A stretch of 64,000 bases of DNA from Flavobacterium collinsii. GTDB lineage: Bacteria; Bacteroidota; Bacteroidia; Flavobacteriales; Flavobacteriaceae. How positions within the stretch are numbered: the stretch's first letter is position 1; each line of letters opens with the position of its first letter. The notes below the pieces were generated by a model. It did not search any database. It saw only the letters and a program-made list of their open reading frames with translations, and had not been told where the DNA came from. Where the stretch lies: NCBI RefSeq assembly GCF_902804485.1, contig NZ_CADCST010000077.1, positions 124,001 through 188,000 of the forward strand. Reading direction: 5' to 3'. Shown one piece after another: positions 8,011 to 16,308 of the stretch. A program made the position numbers and the translations under genes.

Positions 8011-8652
8011 TCATACGTTCTTTATTTTCTCTATTATTATTTTGTATTCATGTGGTAATGTTACTCCATTAAAATGGTTCGTTAGTCCATAAAATAGGAT
8101 GATTGTTAACACAAATCCGAATATAAGAATTGATTCTGCTTGTTGCTCTGGTGTTAAACTGAGAATGTTATTTTTCATTTTTTTGTTATGAACCGAAGCA
8201 ATGTGCCCGAAGAAGGAAAGAATTGCAAGTCCGTAATACGGAACAAAAAACAAATAAAAAGGAAAGGTATTAAGCCCTGCCACTCCAAAATAAAAATTGG
8301 TGTCGAGGTGCAAAAAGAGACGGGCGATGAAAACAGCACTCACATGAACAATTAGAAAAAAAGCCAGGTAAAGTCCCGTCCAAATATGTAGTTTCTCAAA
8401 GTGGGATGTTGCTGTTTTTCTGCTTTTCTTAAAAAGATTGATTCCTGATACGATTTGAATAAAAACTGCAACTAATAAAATTGTCTCAACAAAAGTATTG
8501 CGATAAAACAATCGTAAAGTATCCATTATTGCCATGTAGGTCTCTTCACCAAAAATGCTGCAAAAATGATTGAATAGGTGTAACCCAATAAAAACGGTAA
8601 TGGTTAGTCCTGAAATATAATGAATTCGTATCATCTCATTTGATTTCTGCAA
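8011..8652 (-). CDS. Multi-pass membrane protein, cytochrome b/SdhC-like
   Basis: This is a 213-aa protein with about five membrane helices. Histidines lie in or at helices (LTITVFIGLHLFNHF, FEKLHIWTGLYLAFFLIVHV, LSFFGHIASVHNKK) in spacings that resemble the heme-ligating helices of succinate dehydrogenase/fumarate reductase membrane subunits. No SdhA/B genes are nearby. Position directly downstream (37 bp) of a Crp-like regulator gene suggests joint expression. Heme binding is inferred from histidine placement only. Confidence 0.55.
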   Translation of the reverse strand: MQKSNEMIRIHYISGLTITVFIGLHLFNHFCSIFGEETYMAIMDTLRLFYRNTFVETILLVAVFIQIVSGINLFKKSRKTATSHFEKLHIWTGLYLAFFLIVHVSAVFIARLFLHLDTNFYFGVAGLNTFPFYLFFVPYYGLAILSFFGHIASVHNKKMKNNILSLTPEQQAESILIFGFVLTIILFYGLTNHFNGVTLPHEYKIIIEKIKNV

Positions 8653-8689
8653 AGTTCAATCAACTTATTCAAAATCCATTTGATCTAAA

Positions 8690-9298
8690 TCAAATTCGAT
8701 ACTTTGGGTTACGAATCCGGCTCAAAGTTTCTAGCGTAACACCAATATAAGAAGCAATATGGGTTAGCTGTACTCGTTGAATAATATCAGGGCGCGTATT
8801 TAATAGACTTTTATATTTCTGCGAAGCACTCTCAAATTGTATCGAAACAACTCTTTCCCGCAATTTAAGCATTGTTTTGGTTACTGCAATTCCTCCTAAT
8901 TTCTCAAAACAATGATGTTTATCGCTCAATGCCAATACTGTTTCTCTTGAAATTTGCAACAAAGTTGTGGGTTCAAGCAATTCGATATTGTATATCGTTG
9001 GACCGTCTCGAAAAAAGCTATCAATGGCACTTACAAAATCACCCTCAAATGCAAACCAATCTGTAATATCCTTCCCATTTTTAGTATAATAGGCTCTTGC
9101 ACTTCCACTAATTATAAAATAGAGTTTATCCGCAAACTGACCTTCTTTTACAAGCACTGTCTCTTTGTCAAACATCAAAACTTTTGCCCCTCTTTTGAGA
9201 TCGTCTTTACAATCATCTGTTAACGTAACGTAGGTGGCACTTATAGTTTCTATTATTTGCTCAATGTACATAGGGCAGTTTTCTCTGAAATGGGACAC
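8690..9298 (-). CDS. Crp/Fnr family transcriptional regulator
   Basis: This 202-aa protein has an N-terminal cyclic-nucleotide-binding-like beta barrel (about residues 25-125, with VLVKEGQFADKLYFIISGSA) and a C-terminal helix-turn-helix (RVQLTHIASYIGVTLETLSR). There is no Fnr-type N-terminal cysteine cluster. The barrel lacks the canonical cAMP-binding RxA segment, so the ligand is unknown; many Bacteroidota members are of this kind. The start could instead be the ATG at 9271 (MYIEQIIE), which is the more usual N-terminus for the family. It leads a set of small membrane-protein genes it may control. Confidence 0.88.
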   Translation of the reverse strand: MSHFRENCPMYIEQIIETISATYVTLTDDCKDDLKRGAKVLMFDKETVLVKEGQFADKLYFIISGSARAYYTKNGKDITDWFAFEGDFVSAIDSFFRDGPTIYNIELLEPTTLLQISRETVLALSDKHHCFEKLGGIAVTKTMLKLRERVVSIQFESASQKYKSLLNTRPDIIQRVQLTHIASYIGVTLETLSRIRNPKYRI

Positions 9299-9642
9299 AG
9301 TATTTTTGTTTGTAATTGTGGAGTTAGAAGTGCGAATGCTGAATTTAAAACACCGATATCAAATATACATACAAATGTTCAAGGAAAAAAACCGATAAGT
9401 ATATCAAAAATACCGAATGAATTTTCTTTCAAAACAAGGATTCTCAAAAATTATTTTAATTTTTTTTGAAAGGTATTATTTTAATAAAAGAAAAGAAAAA
9501 TCTTATTTTCCATTTTCTACACCTAAAACAACCAATTATTAATCAAAGAAATACAACTTTGGTTAATTCTGTTCGTTTGCTATTGATTGTTTCTAAGAAT
9601 GGTGTTTTCAAAATAACCTCGAAAAAAAAATTCAAAAATTCC

Positions 9643-9673
9643 ATTGTGTATTCTAAAAATAGTTGCACTTTTG
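9643..9673 (+). promoter_or_regulatory. Probable tRNA-Glu promoter
   Basis: ATTG at 9643-9646 and CACTTTTG at 9666-9673, 19 bp apart, fit the Bacteroidota TTTG / TAnnTTTG promoter pattern with a mismatched TA. The -7 box lies 19 bp before the tRNA. The gap 9299-9642 upstream is AT-rich and holds nothing else that I can identify. Confidence 0.45.
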
Positions 9674-9692
9674 CACCCGCAACGAACAAGAA

Positions 9693-9764
9693 GGCCCGTT
9701 CGTCTATCGGTTAGGACGCATGGTTTTCATCCATGTAAGAGCGGTTCGATTCCGCTACGGGCTA
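9693..9764 (+). tRNA. tRNA-Glu (anticodon TTC)
   Basis: The sequence folds as a cloverleaf: acceptor GGCCCGT/ACGGGCT (with a G-U first pair), D arm GTC...GAC, anticodon stem CATGG/CCATG with loop TTTTCAT (anticodon TTC), and T arm AGCGG-TTCGATT-CCGCT. The discriminator base is A, and CCA is not encoded. A terminator follows within 10 bp. Confidence 0.93.
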
Positions 9765-9772
9765 CTAAATAC

Positions 9773-9803
9773 AAAGCTTCAGAGAAATCTGAAGCTTTTT
9801 TGT
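9773..9803 (+). terminator. tRNA-Glu terminator
   Basis: AAGCTTCAGA, a GAAA loop and TCTGAAGCTT, then a T run. It is a perfect stem and nearly identical to the hairpin at 2073. Confidence 0.8.
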
Positions 9804-9836
9804 TTATATTTACTTTTATAAAAACCACTTTATTTA

Positions 9837-10691
9837 ATGAATATAAATTTTGTTTACCTCATCAGGATTGCAAATGCAAAACCAAGACTATTACTTACTA
9901 TATTATGTTTAACCTCACTATTTAGTAATGCCCAAAAAAACAGTAAAACGAAGACACCAGAATTAATCGTTATCGGAACAGTACATTTTCCGACAAAAAA
10001 CATCAATACGGATACAATCTATAAGATACTGGAGAATCTAAAACCGGATTTAATTCTGATGGAATCTGATAAAACTAATTTTAATTCTGATTTTACCTTC
10101 AAAAATACTTACGACGAGAACGAATGGAATGCAGTTCTGAAATACAAAGTTAATTTTAAGAATACTCTATTCAGACCAATAGAATTTGAAGGACGAAATG
10201 ATTACAGAAGACAAAACGGCATCCAGAATACTGATGCGGTATTTAATGAAATAAACGTTCTTGACTCCTTAAATATCCTCTCTGCTAAACATAAAAAAAT
10301 ATGGAGCAGGTTTATAGAACTTTCAAACTCTTTAAATGAATTAGACAATAGTCCGTTAAAGGAAATAAATTCAAATGCTACCGCAAATCTGGTTAGTGAA
10401 AGACAATTTTATCAATATCGAAAACTAAAGGAAATTGTAGACGAAAATGACCAATTTGCACAACTGAAAATCGAAACAGCTACTAAAGAAACCATTTCAT
10501 TAAGAGAGTTATATAAAAGATATTGTCATTTTGAAGAGTTAAGAAACCGAACTATAATTGATAATATTTTGAAATGGAAGGCTCAATTTCCGGATAAAAA
10601 GATCGTTGTTTTGATTGGTTTCTATCATAAATATTTCCTGGTAAACGAATTAAAATGGAAACAAGCAGAACATCACTTTGAGTTAAAATAA
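9837..10691 (+). CDS. Exported TraB/ChaN-superfamily-like protein (DUF5694-type)
   Basis: This is a 284-aa protein with an N-terminal signal sequence (RLLLTILCLTSLFSNAQ, residues 17-33; the stretch before it is unusually long, but no later ATG exists in frame). The body shows the pattern of the Tiki/TraB/ChaN/erythromycin-esterase fold: ELIVIGTVHFP near the N-terminus, LKPDLILMESD, an Arg/Glu-containing RPIEFEGRND, helical middle, and KKIVVLIGFYHKYFL near the C-terminus. Related families are putative metal-dependent hydrolases or heme-binding proteins. The substrate is unknown. It stands alone downstream of tRNA-Glu. Confidence 0.65.
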   Translation: MNINFVYLIRIANAKPRLLLTILCLTSLFSNAQKNSKTKTPELIVIGTVHFPTKNINTDTIYKILENLKPDLILMESDKTNFNSDFTFKNTYDENEWNAVLKYKVNFKNTLFRPIEFEGRNDYRRQNGIQNTDAVFNEINVLDSLNILSAKHKKIWSRFIELSNSLNELDNSPLKEINSNATANLVSERQFYQYRKLKEIVDENDQFAQLKIETATKETISLRELYKRYCHFEELRNRTIIDNILKWKAQFPDKKIVVLIGFYHKYFLVNELKWKQAEHHFELK

Positions 10692-10841
10692 CGTTTTCTG
10701 TATTTTACTTTTCTATGCCATGCCGAATTCTTTAGCGGGGCCTGAAAAGGACTACAATTACAGTACCGAAAACATTTCCGGTACTTCACCCATTAAAATA
10801 CAACACTTTAATCATAGCCTAAGTATACTAAAAATGCAAAA

Positions 10842-10869
10842 TCCGCAAAGCTTAATTAAACTTTGCGGA
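10842..10869. terminator. Hairpin between convergent genes
   Basis: TCCGCAAAG and CTTTGCGGA form a perfect 9-bp stem around a 10-nt AT loop. It lies between the convergent genes ending at 10691 and 10944. A second short hairpin (AGTACCG/CGGTACT) lies near 10760-10785. Confidence 0.55.
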
Positions 10870-10943
10870 CTTTGGGCAAATCTTCCTTTTTAGATTAAGT
10901 ACTATCTCTGTTTCGTTTTTATCTCAGATTAAGGTGTTGTTTC

Positions 10944-11678
10944 TTAATTTAAGTTGCGTCCGGCGCCTTTACCTCCATCAACATTGATAATTGAACCTGT
11001 AATAAAACTGCTTTTTGCAACCGTATAAGCCATTTCGGCAATATCATCAATCTCTCCTACTCGGTTTAGTAAATGTAACCCAGCACTCTGATCTGCATTA
11101 TCTCCATGCATTGGTGTACGTATAATACCTGGCGCGATGGTGTTGACACGAATGTTTTGTTTCCCAAATTCGGCCGCTAACTGAATCGTTAAAGCATGAA
11201 TAGCACCTTTGCTTGATATAGGCGCAGTAGCAGGCAACCCACCAAAACCATGATTAACCAGCGGTGTCCCAATATTAATAACAACTCCGTCCTGTTGCTG
11301 TAACATTTGAGGAATTACAGCCTGCGTGGTGAAATATGTCCCTTTAAAATTGGTGTTCAAAAATTTATCCAAATAAGCTTCATCTACTTCCAGAAATGGT
11401 TTGCTGTCAAAAATCCCTGCATTGTTAATCAACACATCTAAAGAACCAAATTTTTCGAGTGCTGCGTGTACTAACTGTTCTCCTGTTTGTTTATCGCTTA
11501 CATCTCCGGCTACCATTGCAAGATTCTTCCCTGCTCCCAGTTCCTGGAATGTGTCTTCAAGTGTACTTGGAAGTAATGAATTAATAACCACATTATCACC
11601 TCTGTCTAAAAAGTATTTTGCAATTCCTTTTCCTATTCCTGATGCTGCACCAGTAACTACTATTGTTTGTTTTTTCAT
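10944..11678 (-). CDS. SDR family oxidoreductase with altered active site
   Basis: This is a 244-aa classical short-chain dehydrogenase: cofactor loop VTGAASGIGKG (TGxxxGIG), the NNAG motif (INNAGIF), and the C-terminal IRVNTIAPGIIRTPM. The catalytic YxxxK is not intact: the segment reads ATAPISSKGAIHAL, so the lysine is kept but the tyrosine position is proline, and the preceding Ser region reads INIGTPLVNHG. Canonical hydride-transfer chemistry is therefore doubtful, or another residue acts. It is the last gene in a row with a tautomerase and an LLM flavoprotein, which suggests an aldehyde/ketone or quinone stress-response set. Confidence 0.85.
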   Translation of the reverse strand: MKKQTIVVTGAASGIGKGIAKYFLDRGDNVVINSLLPSTLEDTFQELGAGKNLAMVAGDVSDKQTGEQLVHAALEKFGSLDVLINNAGIFDSKPFLEVDEAYLDKFLNTNFKGTYFTTQAVIPQMLQQQDGVVINIGTPLVNHGFGGLPATAPISSKGAIHALTIQLAAEFGKQNIRVNTIAPGIIRTPMHGDNADQSAGLHLLNRVGEIDDIAEMAYTVAKSSFITGSIINVDGGKGAGRNLN

Positions 11679-11702
11679 TGTTTCTATTGTTTATTGAATT
11701 TA

Positions 11703-11921
11703 TTATTTTTCTATTGACTGTAAAGCCCTTTCTCGTATTATCGACCCTTGTTCTCCGGCATATCCCCAATTATCAAGGTCTACTTCCTGAATTACAACAT
11801 GGGTCAAATGCGGATCTTTGTTTAAGGTTTCTGTAATTAAATCGGTTACTCCTTTTATAAGAACTTGCTTTTGTTCTCGGGTAACACCTTCTCGTGTAAT
11901 CTCAATCTTTACGTATGGCAT
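11703..11921 (-). CDS. 4-oxalocrotonate tautomerase-like protein
   Basis: This 72-aa protein starts MPYVKIEITREGVTREQK. Proline directly after Met would become the catalytic N-terminal Pro1 typical of the tautomerase superfamily after Met removal. The helix (LIKGVTDLITETL) and the later HVVIQEVDLDNWGYAG fit the beta-alpha-beta fold. Length is near the 62-72 aa of the family. It lies 24 bp upstream of the SDR gene, in the same direction. The substrate is unknown. Confidence 0.88.
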   Translation of the reverse strand: MPYVKIEITREGVTREQKQVLIKGVTDLITETLNKDPHLTHVVIQEVDLDNWGYAGEQGSIIRERALQSIEK

Positions 11922-12108
11922 GACTTTTTTGTTTTATGCTTATCGCGGTTATTTGAATTTTCAGCTTAAATAATGCACAATAAAACCCTTCATGAAAGAA
12001 GGAAAATCCCTTTTCATGTCTCGTTTTTCAGTGCTGTTTTTTTATTGTTTTTGTTTCTAAAGTAAGAAGCTTGCAGTTTTTTTGTCGCTTCTCTTTTAAA
12101 CGAAGTAA

Positions 12109-13113
12109 CTAATCCAACTGGAATACCTCTGCTAGTAATTCGATGGCTTTCATCCTGTTTTCTTTACCAAAAATCTGGGGCAATATCATTACTTCGTCGG
12201 TTTGGTATGCGGCGGCAAGCTGTCCGATTTGTTGCTTTGCACTATCCGGACTTCCGACAATAATTCTTCTTCTGTTGTTTCTTATAATTTCTTTCTCTTC
12301 TGCTGTATAAGGATACTCTTGAATATTCTCAAAAGTCATGTAGTAGGGAGTTTCTCGTCCTGACTCTATCATTAGCATCCAATGATCAAATCCCTTAGCA
12401 AGCCTTTCGGCAGCTTCCTCTGTTTCGGCAACTGCTGCAAAAACAGCGACCATGTTTTGAGGTTTGGGAGTAATAACTGAAGGGCTGAAATTAGAAAAGT
12501 AATCTTCTGTTGCCTGCAGTCCTGTTCCACCAGGGTTAATAAAATGTGCAAATATGTAAGATGTACCTTCTCTGCCAGCAAGCAATCCTCCATTACCTCC
12601 TGCTCCCAAAGACCATAACTGTGGTACTGTATCTACAATTGGTGTTGGAATTAAACCCGGAAACGAAGCGGTTATTTCTTCCTGACCACTCAAATAAGCC
12701 TTTAAATCCTTAACCTGTTGTTCGTATGACGAAATTCTACTCTTTCCGATGTTGAGTGCCGAGTGTGTGATTTTATTCCCACCCGGAGCCCTTCCAATAC
12801 CAAGGTCAATCCTGCCAGGATACAAGGCCTCCAAAAGCTTCACGCCTTCTGCTACTTTGTATGCGCTGTAATGTTGCAGCATTACTCCTCCGGAACCGAT
12901 GCGTATGTTTTGTGTATTGGCAGCAAGATGCATCATTAACATTTCGGGATTGCTTCCGGCTAAAGTCTGCATTCCATGATGCTCAGAAACCCAAAATCTT
13001 TTAAAACCCAATTTATCAGCAAGTTGAGCCAGTTTCGTGGTTGCAATTAATGCTTCTCTTGAATTACTCTTCTCATCGATAGGAGAATAATCTAATATGC
13101 TTAAATGAATCAT
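12109..13113 (-). CDS. LLM class flavin-dependent oxidoreductase (luciferase-like)
   Basis: This is a 334-aa bacterial-luciferase-like TIM-barrel monooxygenase. Typical features are SILDYSPIDE at the start, FWVSEHHGM (the conserved EHH), IRIGSGGVMLQHYSAYKVAE, PGRIDLGIGRAPGG and VGSPDSAKQQIGQLAAAY. Members use reduced FMN, normally supplied by a separate reductase, to oxidise small organic molecules; none is encoded beside it. It is followed by the tautomerase (187-bp gap) and preceded by an HxlR regulator gene, all on the minus strand, suggesting an electrophile- or aldehyde-responsive set. Confidence 0.92.
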   Translation of the reverse strand: MIHLSILDYSPIDEKSNSREALIATTKLAQLADKLGFKRFWVSEHHGMQTLAGSNPEMLMMHLAANTQNIRIGSGGVMLQHYSAYKVAEGVKLLEALYPGRIDLGIGRAPGGNKITHSALNIGKSRISSYEQQVKDLKAYLSGQEEITASFPGLIPTPIVDTVPQLWSLGAGGNGGLLAGREGTSYIFAHFINPGGTGLQATEDYFSNFSPSVITPKPQNMVAVFAAVAETEEAAERLAKGFDHWMLMIESGRETPYYMTFENIQEYPYTAEEKEIIRNNRRRIIVGSPDSAKQQIGQLAAAYQTDEVMILPQIFGKENRMKAIELLAEVFQLD

Positions 13114-13209
13114 AACTTTTTTTTTGCAAATTTAGCACCAAAAAAAAGCTGCCACAATAACGGCAAAACGATTCAGATACGGCATACTTATTCCCTATAA
13201 CTATACCAT

Positions 13210-13578
13210 TTATTTATCGGTTGTTTCTTTTTTTAGTTCAAGAAGTTTTCGGAAATGATCTCGATATTTATTTCCCCATTCTTCCATTGCGAGGGTTATT
13301 GGAAGTAAGCAGGTACCAAATTCAGTAAGTGAATATTCGACCTTAAGAGGTAAAACAGGGTATATTTTTTTCTCAATAATACCATGTTCCTGAAGTTCGT
13401 TTAACTGAATATTGAGCGCACGCCTTGATGCAGCCGGCATTGCTCGTTGCAGATCACTTGGTCTAATAATACCTTCATGAATAAGATTGATCAAAGTAGG
13501 TTTCCATTTCCCGCCTATAATTTCGCTTGTAATCTCTAAACCACAGGAGTACTCTTTTTCAATTTTTCTCTCGTACAT
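13210..13578 (-). CDS. HxlR family transcriptional regulator
   Basis: This is a 122-aa winged-helix protein with the family hallmarks: a near N-terminal Cys (KEYSCGLEITSEIIGGKWKP), then a DNA-binding helix pair (RPSDLQRAMPAASRRALNIQ), and VEYSLTEFGTCLLPI. HxlR-type regulators often sense electrophiles or redox state through the N-terminal Cys. It lies upstream of the LLM/tautomerase/SDR genes in the same direction and is the likely regulator of that set. Confidence 0.92.
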   Translation of the reverse strand: MYERKIEKEYSCGLEITSEIIGGKWKPTLINLIHEGIIRPSDLQRAMPAASRRALNIQLNELQEHGIIEKKIYPVLPLKVEYSLTEFGTCLLPITLAMEEWGNKYRDHFRKLLELKKETTDK

Positions 13579-13864
13579 AAATCAAATTTATTTTAGTTTT
13601 CAGTTCAACTGCGTTTTCTTTAAACAGATTCAAATGCATTATTCTGGCCTATACTATGGCAATATTGCGTCTTTCACAAAGACTGAAAGTATGTAAATAA
13701 CTATTGCAAAGATAATTATTACCGCCCAAAACAAACGCCTTTATTAAGTTTGAGAAAAACATCCTATTTGAAAGGAATTTCTGTGATATATTAGTATATT
13801 CGAAAAATATAAATTAAGGATTTTTTTAAAGACTAACACCTGCAAAAGCATCAATTTTTAAATT

Positions 13865-14314
13865 ATGAAAATTAAAACCTTAAATGTTACCTTTATGGTA
13901 ATCGCTTATTTAATTTCTATCCCGCTCCAAGGATTTTTTTGGGCAATTATAGGACTTAAAACACACTATCTTTTACTCTTGTTTTCTCATTTTATTTTCT
14001 TCTTTTTTTTAGTATACCTATTTACGGGCACCTTAATTATCGATTTCAACAACGACAAAGACACGCTTACATTGGAGTGGGATAAAAAACCTATCTATAC
14101 TAAAATAGAAAACCAGGTCATTCTTCTATCCGAAATTAAAAGTTGGAAATTTTTTAATGGTCGTGGTGCTGACAGGTTAAAAATATACTTTAATAATGGC
14201 GAGTCCTTAATAATAGATTTTAATAATTTGATAGACCTTAGAGAAAATTCTAAAAAAGTAGACCAATTACTCTTTTTTCTAAATACTAAAAATAGTAGAC
14301 AGCAATTGGCTTAG
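13865..14314 (+). CDS. Hypothetical membrane protein with PH-like tail
   Basis: This is a 149-aa protein. Two membrane helices lie at about residues 8-28 and 33-57; the remaining 90 residues are soluble and beta-rich (TLTLEWDKKPIYTKIENQVI, LSEIKSWKFFNGRGADRLKI) with a C-terminal helix, similar to PH-like domains of small bacterial membrane proteins. It lies 49 bp upstream of an S41 peptidase gene, so the two may be cotranscribed. I do not recognise a named family. Confidence 0.6.
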   Translation: MKIKTLNVTFMVIAYLISIPLQGFFWAIIGLKTHYLLLLFSHFIFFFFLVYLFTGTLIIDFNNDKDTLTLEWDKKPIYTKIENQVILLSEIKSWKFFNGRGADRLKIYFNNGESLIIDFNNLIDLRENSKKVDQLLFFLNTKNSRQQLA

Positions 14315-14363
14315 CTACTGTAACCCTAACCTTCAAAACCTTATAAAAAAACCACCCAAAACC

Positions 14364-15980
14364 ATGTATCGTACCCCTATTACTCCACCCATTTGCTTTT
14401 ATAAACAAACAACGAATACATTTGTGAATCCTAAAAATTTACTATCTGTCTTTACCCTCTTATTGTTGTTTTTCTTCTCCTGTACTATTCAGGCGCAAAG
14501 CTTTGGTAAGACCATGAAGGATAGTTTAATGCTGTACAATAAAATGCTTTCGCAAAAACAAATGCAGGAGGATCTTAGAACTCTCCTTGCGATAAATGAA
14601 AAAGCAAATTCCGGTTTATACCAATACCGTTCTAAAAAACAAATAGACCATATTTACAACAGTGCCATTAAAAGTATTAAAAAGCCCATGAGCACTATCG
14701 AATTTTACAAAATAATGCTTCGTCTGTCTGATTATGAAGGAAGTTTACACAATTACACCATTCCTGATCTCGGTTTAATCAATTTTCTGAACAGACAAAA
14801 ATCATTTTTCCCTTTTCCTCTGGTCTATATTAACGGACAAATTATTTTTGACGGTCAATCATCGGATATACCTCCCGGCTCAAGAATAAAAAGTATAAAC
14901 GGAATAAATGACGTACAATTAATGCGCTCTTTCTACAAATATTATACAACAGATGGTCATCATGCTACCCAAAAATTATCGGCCAGCGTAAATAAATCGT
15001 TTGGGCTGAACTACCTGCTCGAATATGGTCTTTGTGATGAGTTTGTTATAGAATACAGCGCACCAAAATCTGAATCTCTAAAAAAAACAGTGCTTCGCTC
15101 AGTAACGCTGAAGGAAAGAACAGCCAACCTTAAAAACAGGTTTAGTGCTCCGGTTACTGATTTACTAGATTATAAAAAACAGCCTCCCTATAGCTTTCGT
15201 ATGATCAATCCGACCTTAGGTTTGTTGAATCTAAGATTTTTTGGTATGGCCTATGGATCAGACGATCCTAAGTTCAAACCGTATGTTCGATTTTTGGATA
15301 GCATTTTTACAGAACTGGACAAAAACAAAGTTGCTAATCTAATCATTGATGTTAGAAATAATCCGGGAGGAAGTGATCCTAACTTTGAACAGCCTGTAAT
15401 GTACCTCACCGATAAACCCTTCAAGGAAAATGTAAAGGCTACTATCATATTCGACCCTAATGTTTTACCTCTCGAAAAGTATTTTTGGGGTACCTCAACT
15501 TCAGAACGAATGGATAGTACTGCTCTAAAAGCAGGAAAAGAGTATCTAAAGTCACTGTATCCGGTTTTCGAAAACAAAATAAGCTTCCAGAACCAGAAAT
15601 ACAATCCGGTTTATCACCCTAAATCACCGCTATTTAAAGGCAAGCTTTATCTTTTGATTAATGAAAATGTGGCATCAGCTGCTTCCCATTTTGCTTCTCT
15701 GGTAAAAGCTTATGTGGATAATGTTACCATAGTAGGTCTGGAAACAGTTGGAGGTTATTACGTTCATAATGGACATTCACCATTGGTTTACGAACTTCCT
15801 AACTCAAAAGTAAAAACACAATTTTCAATTGTAAATGTCGTACAGGATGCACCTAAAAAAGAGAACCAGCCAGAAGGTCACGGTATTATGCCTGACTATG
15901 AAGTATGGCCTTCTTTAGACGACTTTTTTCAGCAAAAGGACACACAAATGGAATTTGTTCTTAAGCTTATTGCTAAATAG
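14364..15980 (+). CDS. S41 family (tail-specific-like) peptidase
   Basis: This is a 538-aa protein. A hydrophobic export segment lies at about residues 27-44 (LSVFTLLLLFFFSCTIQAQ), possibly a lipoprotein signal at FFSC. The protease core has LIIDVRNNPGGSDPN and LLINENVASAASHFASLVKA, in which a Ser of the SAAS segment is the expected nucleophile, then VGLETVGGYYVHNG. A PDZ-like stretch lies around residues 155-185 (PPGSRIKSINGINDVQLM). S41 enzymes degrade unfolded or tagged proteins outside the cytoplasm. The N-terminal 26 residues before the hydrophobic segment are unusual, but no later ATG fits. Confidence 0.82.
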   Translation: MYRTPITPPICFYKQTTNTFVNPKNLLSVFTLLLLFFFSCTIQAQSFGKTMKDSLMLYNKMLSQKQMQEDLRTLLAINEKANSGLYQYRSKKQIDHIYNSAIKSIKKPMSTIEFYKIMLRLSDYEGSLHNYTIPDLGLINFLNRQKSFFPFPLVYINGQIIFDGQSSDIPPGSRIKSINGINDVQLMRSFYKYYTTDGHHATQKLSASVNKSFGLNYLLEYGLCDEFVIEYSAPKSESLKKTVLRSVTLKERTANLKNRFSAPVTDLLDYKKQPPYSFRMINPTLGLLNLRFFGMAYGSDDPKFKPYVRFLDSIFTELDKNKVANLIIDVRNNPGGSDPNFEQPVMYLTDKPFKENVKATIIFDPNVLPLEKYFWGTSTSERMDSTALKAGKEYLKSLYPVFENKISFQNQKYNPVYHPKSPLFKGKLYLLINENVASAASHFASLVKAYVDNVTIVGLETVGGYYVHNGHSPLVYELPNSKVKTQFSIVNVVQDAPKKENQPEGHGIMPDYEVWPSLDDFFQQKDTQMEFVLKLIAK

Positions 15981-16125
15981 AAGCTTGATATCGTACGCGG
16001 ATGAGACGGATTCGCCAAGGAGAAAACGCGGATTAATATGGATTTTTTTTATTTTTAGTAGATAAGCATATCGTTTTTTCAATAGCAATACTCATTGTTA
16101 AAACTGCTGATTTATTCGAATAAGT

Positions 16126-16177
16126 AAACAGGCAATTATGTTGGAGTTTGTCTCTATTCCAACGTAATTGCCTGTTT
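16126..16177. terminator. Long bidirectional hairpin between convergent genes
   Basis: AAACAGGCAATTATGTTGGA (16126-16145) pairs with positions 16158-16177 over 20 bp with a single G-U pair, around a 12-nt loop; Ts follow on the right. The gap 15981-16308 also carries a degenerate repeat with two GCGGAT-like motifs (16001-16045) and a TTTTAACACATAG at 16211-16223 identical to the end of the element at 27899. No gene is seen. Confidence 0.65.
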
Positions 16178-16308
16178 TGTTGTTTTCTTTAACTTTCTGG
16201 ATGCAATTAGTTTTAACACATAGTTTTATGTATCCTTCCGGCTACTATTCCTGCGTACTTTACATAAACCTTTGCGATCTTTGCGGTTAAAAAACAGTCC
16301 AAAATCTA

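Noticed and set aside
9466-9925. Open frames across tRNA-Glu
   Set aside because: They overlap the tRNA, its promoter and terminator, and their products look random.
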